NCBI GenBank assembly: GCA_031288855.1
Contig: JAITQQ010000086.1
Coordinates: 1-7,897, forward strand
From: Prevotellaceae bacterium
Lineage (GTDB): Bacteria > Bacteroidota > Bacteroidia > Bacteroidales > UBA932
Direction of reading: 5' to 3'
Length of the DNA stretch: 7,897 nucleotides
Under the pieces are notes generated by a model, which ran no database searches, was not told the DNA's origin, and saw only the letters and a program-made list of their open reading frames with translations. The position numbers and the translations under genes were made by a program. Positions 5,797 to 7,897 of this stretch are shown here, piece by piece. Each line of letters begins with the position of its first letter. Within the stretch, counting starts at the first letter, position 1.

Positions 5797-6513
5797 ATGG
5801 TCACAACTACCGACATATTACATTATGCATCTAAAAACGGACAATTCACACGTAAAAATTTGATTGTTTATTTAGAAAGTTTACATCACACGGTTTCTCC
5901 TAATGCCGTCTGGTTACAACTGAACAGGCTTGTGGAAAATGGCGAATTGAAACGTGTAGCACGTGGTGTTTATAGTTTATCTTCCTCTTCGAGAAGTTTT
6001 ACAACTTTTATGTCCGATGAAATAAAAACGCTAAACAAACAAATAAAAGCACAATTTCCTTTTCTGTCTTATTGCGTTTGGAACAGTAATGATATTGTTC
6101 GCTACATGCGCCACATACCCAACTTCAATTATATTTACGTAGATACAGCACGTGATACTGTGGAATCTGTGTTCGATTATATTAGCAGTATGAACGCCAA
6201 ACGTGTATTTCTAATGCCGGATAAAGAGGAATACGATCGTTATATAAGCGGAACAGAGGCGATTATTGTTCGGCCTTTATTGTCTGAAGCACCTATGAAA
6301 TTATTAGAAGGTTTTAATATCCCAACCATTGAAAAAATATTAGTAGATATGGCCGGCGATGTAGAGTTTAGCTTTATGCAAGGAAGTGAAATTAATTATT
6401 TTTATGCCAATATAAAAGAACAACACAAAATAAATGAGCGGAAATTATTGCGCTATGCCTCACGAAGAGGGCGCAAAGAAGAAGTAGAACGACTATGGAA
6501 TAATATAATATGA
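5797..6513 (+). CDS. AbiEi-like type IV antitoxin (winged-helix, DUF6577-like)
   Basis: 238 residues. The N-terminus (about 1-60) forms a winged helix: FTRKNLIVYL, then NAVWLQLNRLVENGELKRV as the recognition region, and a wing ending in GVYSL. The rest resembles the C-terminal domain of AbiEi-type antitoxins, with an alternating alpha/beta region (VWNSND, YIYVDT, RVFLMP) and the typical PTIEKILVDM (176-185) ahead of a basic helical tail. In AbiE systems this protein represses its own operon and counters the toxin without stable binding to it (type IV). The toxin gene overlaps it by 4 bases (ATGA). The gene is AT-rich: 6301-6360 contains 19 G/C of 60, quite unlike the DUF4435 gene just upstream, which suggests separate acquisition. 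The exact subfamily (DUF6577 or AbiEi_4) is uncertain. Confidence 0.8.
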   Translation: MVTTTDILHYASKNGQFTRKNLIVYLESLHHTVSPNAVWLQLNRLVENGELKRVARGVYSLSSSSRSFTTFMSDEIKTLNKQIKAQFPFLSYCVWNSNDIVRYMRHIPNFNYIYVDTARDTVESVFDYISSMNAKRVFLMPDKEEYDRYISGTEAIIVRPLLSEAPMKLLEGFNIPTIEKILVDMAGDVEFSFMQGSEINYFYANIKEQHKINERKLLRYASRRGRKEEVERLWNNII

Positions 6514-7580
6514 TACATCCCGATAGCCGAACGATAGCATGGATAAGGCAAGTTGCCGCCGAGAACAATTTCACCGACATAACGTTGATAGAAAAAACCA
6601 TCCGCGCATTTTCATTACTTGAAGCGCTGACTTTATCGGGATGCCCATTTGTTTTTAAAGGCGGCACGTCGTTGATGCTTCACCTCAATAGTGCCAGGCG
6701 ATTGTCTATCGATATTGATATTATTTGTCCACCCGGCACTGATATAGAACAATATTTACAAAAACATGCGCGAGATTATGGATTCAGCGAAGTTAAATTA
6801 GTCGATCGCATAAGCACGAATAACATACCTAAGAGTCATGCCAAGTTTTTCTATCAAGCTACATACGCCACCCATACGAATACGGAGTATATCCTACTTG
6901 ACGTGTTGTTTGAAGATATACATTACAGCAATGTTATTCCATTACCTATTGCAAGCCCTTTTCTTAAAACAGGCGGAGAGCCCGCAATTGTAAATGTTCC
7001 GAGTAGCGCGGATTTATTAGGCGATAAACTCACCGCTTTTGCACCCAATACTACAGGCATACCTTATTTCAAAAACAATAAAAGTTATGCTATGGAAATT
7101 ATAAAACAACTTTTTGACATTGGCTCATTGTTTGATGTGATCAACGATTTAATAATAGTTGCCAAAACGTTTCGAACGTTTTCATCCATTGAGCTAACCT
7201 ATCGAGGCTTCGATTCCGAAAATATAACGCAGGTACTTGATGACATTTATCAAACATCATTGTGTATATGCCTAAAAGGAGATGTGGACACTGACAATTT
7301 TAAACAATTGCAAGAAGGTATAAAACGAATACAGCATTTTATTCATAGCGAAAAATACCGGCTGGATAACGCGATAATTAGCGCTTCAAAAGCAGCATAT
7401 CTTTCTGTTTTAATAGCAAATCAAATAACCAAAGTAAATCGCTTCAATCCTAATAATATTGAGCCGCTCCGCAATGTTGTTATTGAATCTCCAATGCCTG
7501 CAAAATTGAATAAACTCAAACGCAGTAATATTGAATCCTTCTTTTATTGGAATGAAATCAGCAAACTACAAACTCCTTAA
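6510..7580 (+). CDS. AbiEii/AbiGii-family nucleotidyltransferase toxin
   Basis: 356 residues with the marks of the DUF1814 DNA polymerase-beta-like nucleotidyltransferase fold. Motif I is FKGGTSL (49-55). Motif II is RRLSIDIDI (63-71), with D68 and D70 as metal ligands. A third acidic residue, D131, is in LLDVLFE. Motif III is LGDKLTAFAP (170-179) with K173, and motif IV is KQLFDIGSLFD (199-209). All catalytic positions appear intact, so an active toxin is expected. Related toxins (AbiEii, MenT) transfer nucleotides to tRNA or bind GTP; the exact substrate here is unknown. Its ATG overlaps the antitoxin stop, so translation is probably coupled. The gene is AT-rich (7081-7140 has 17 G/C of 60). 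Its TAA (7578-7580) overlaps the ileS stop on the other strand. Confidence 0.9.
   Translation: MIHPDSRTIAWIRQVAAENNFTDITLIEKTIRAFSLLEALTLSGCPFVFKGGTSLMLHLNSARRLSIDIDIICPPGTDIEQYLQKHARDYGFSEVKLVDRISTNNIPKSHAKFFYQATYATHTNTEYILLDVLFEDIHYSNVIPLPIASPFLKTGGEPAIVNVPSSADLLGDKLTAFAPNTTGIPYFKNNKSYAMEIIKQLFDIGSLFDVINDLIIVAKTFRTFSSIELTYRGFDSENITQVLDDIYQTSLCICLKGDVDTDNFKQLQEGIKRIQHFIHSEKYRLDNAIISASKAAYLSVLIANQITKVNRFNPNNIEPLRNVVIESPMPAKLNKLKRSNIESFFYWNEISKLQTP
7567..7574 (+). repeat. Right copy of an 8-base direct repeat flanking the cassette
   Basis: Second copy of TACAAACT, inside the last codons of the AbiEii gene and two bases from the ileS stop. If it is a junction, the final codons of AbiEii including the stop would come from the host locus. 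Confidence 0.3.
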
Positions 7581-7897
7581 ACAGGCACCTTCCGCACTGC
7601 CACTTGTAAAGCTGTTTCGTCAATTTCTATGGCCATGCCGCCGGGCACCTCATCTGCCAATTTCACTGTCACAGCCAACGTTTGTGAGGCAATAAAATCC
7701 TCAAAATCGGCCACTGCGGCCGCAAGCATAGGATGCTGCTGCAAGGTAACGGTGATTTTATCGGTTACGTCAAAACCGCTGTCCTTACGCAAATTTTGGA
7801 TACGGTTCACCAGCTCGCGGGCAATGCCCTCACGACGCAACGCTTCGGTTACGGTCACATCCAACGCCACAGTTAACTTGCCTTCCGAAGCTACCAA
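7577..7897 (-). CDS. ileS: Isoleucyl-tRNA synthetase, C-terminal fragment
   Basis: Only the last 106 residues are in the window; the frame stays open to the right edge. The segment contains EGKLTVALDVTVTEAL, then RREGIARELVNRIQNLRKDS and GFDVTDKI, which match the C-terminal (DUF5915-like) tail of long, eukaryote-like bacterial IleS enzymes. This tail follows the anticodon-binding domain, so the catalytic parts lie outside the window. The enzyme charges tRNA-Ile in the cytoplasm. The stop codon (7579-7577) shares the bases TTAA with the AbiEii stop. In many Bacteroidota dksA follows directly downstream; here the downstream side is occupied by the defence cassette. Confidence 0.9.
   Translation of the reverse strand: MVASEGKLTVALDVTVTEALRREGIARELVNRIQNLRKDSGFDVTDKITVTLQQHPMLAAAVADFEDFIASQTLAVTVKLADEVPGGMAIEIDETALQVAVRKVPV

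Overview
The window looks like a chromosomal piece of a Bacteroidota genome, most likely a member of Bacteroidales or a relative that carries type IX secretion. Four things point that way: promoter -7 boxes of the TAnnTTTG type; a DksA/TraR protein that keeps only one zinc-finger cysteine; an outer-membrane PorV-like protein; and the ileS, dksA, lspA neighbourhood typical of this phylum. The species cannot be named from this sequence alone.

Layout. Bases 1-74 hold a tRNA-Phe(GAA) on the minus strand, followed by a short region with two opposed promoters. Bases 138-1991 hold a plus-strand pair, an M16 zinc peptidase and a SAM-dependent O-methyltransferase, 6 bases apart. Bases 1979-4063 hold a minus-strand block read dksA, lspA, porV. 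At the far right (7577-7897) is the C-terminal end of ileS, also on the minus strand. In many Bacteroidota ileS, dksA and lspA are direct neighbours. Here about 3.5 kb of plus-strand DNA separates ileS from dksA.

That 3.5 kb (about 4100-7580) is the accessory part. It carries two two-gene defence modules in tandem. The first is an ABC/AAA_15-type ATPase (4190-5011) overlapped by a DUF4435 TOPRIM-like nuclease (5011-5712), which together resemble a compact PARIS (AriA/AriB) anti-phage system. The second is an AbiEi-like winged-helix antitoxin (5797-6513) overlapped by an AbiEii nucleotidyltransferase toxin (6510-7580), a type IV toxin-antitoxin pair. Each module has its own -7 box in front, and each pair is translationally coupled. 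The AbiEii stop codon overlaps the ileS stop codon in the four bases TTAA, so the cassette fits tightly against the host gene.

How the genes work together. The housekeeping block covers tRNA aminoacylation (ileS), transcription regulation of the DksA type, lipoprotein maturation (lspA) and protein export or attachment at the outer membrane (porV). The inserted cassette separates dksA-lspA-porV from ileS transcription, and dksA has a promoter of its own. The cassette would act as an abortive or growth-arresting defence: sensing by the ATPase with release of the nuclease, plus a toxin held in check by its antitoxin. There is no gene-free stretch longer than 126 bases, and I see no CRISPR array, IS element, integrase or riboswitch.
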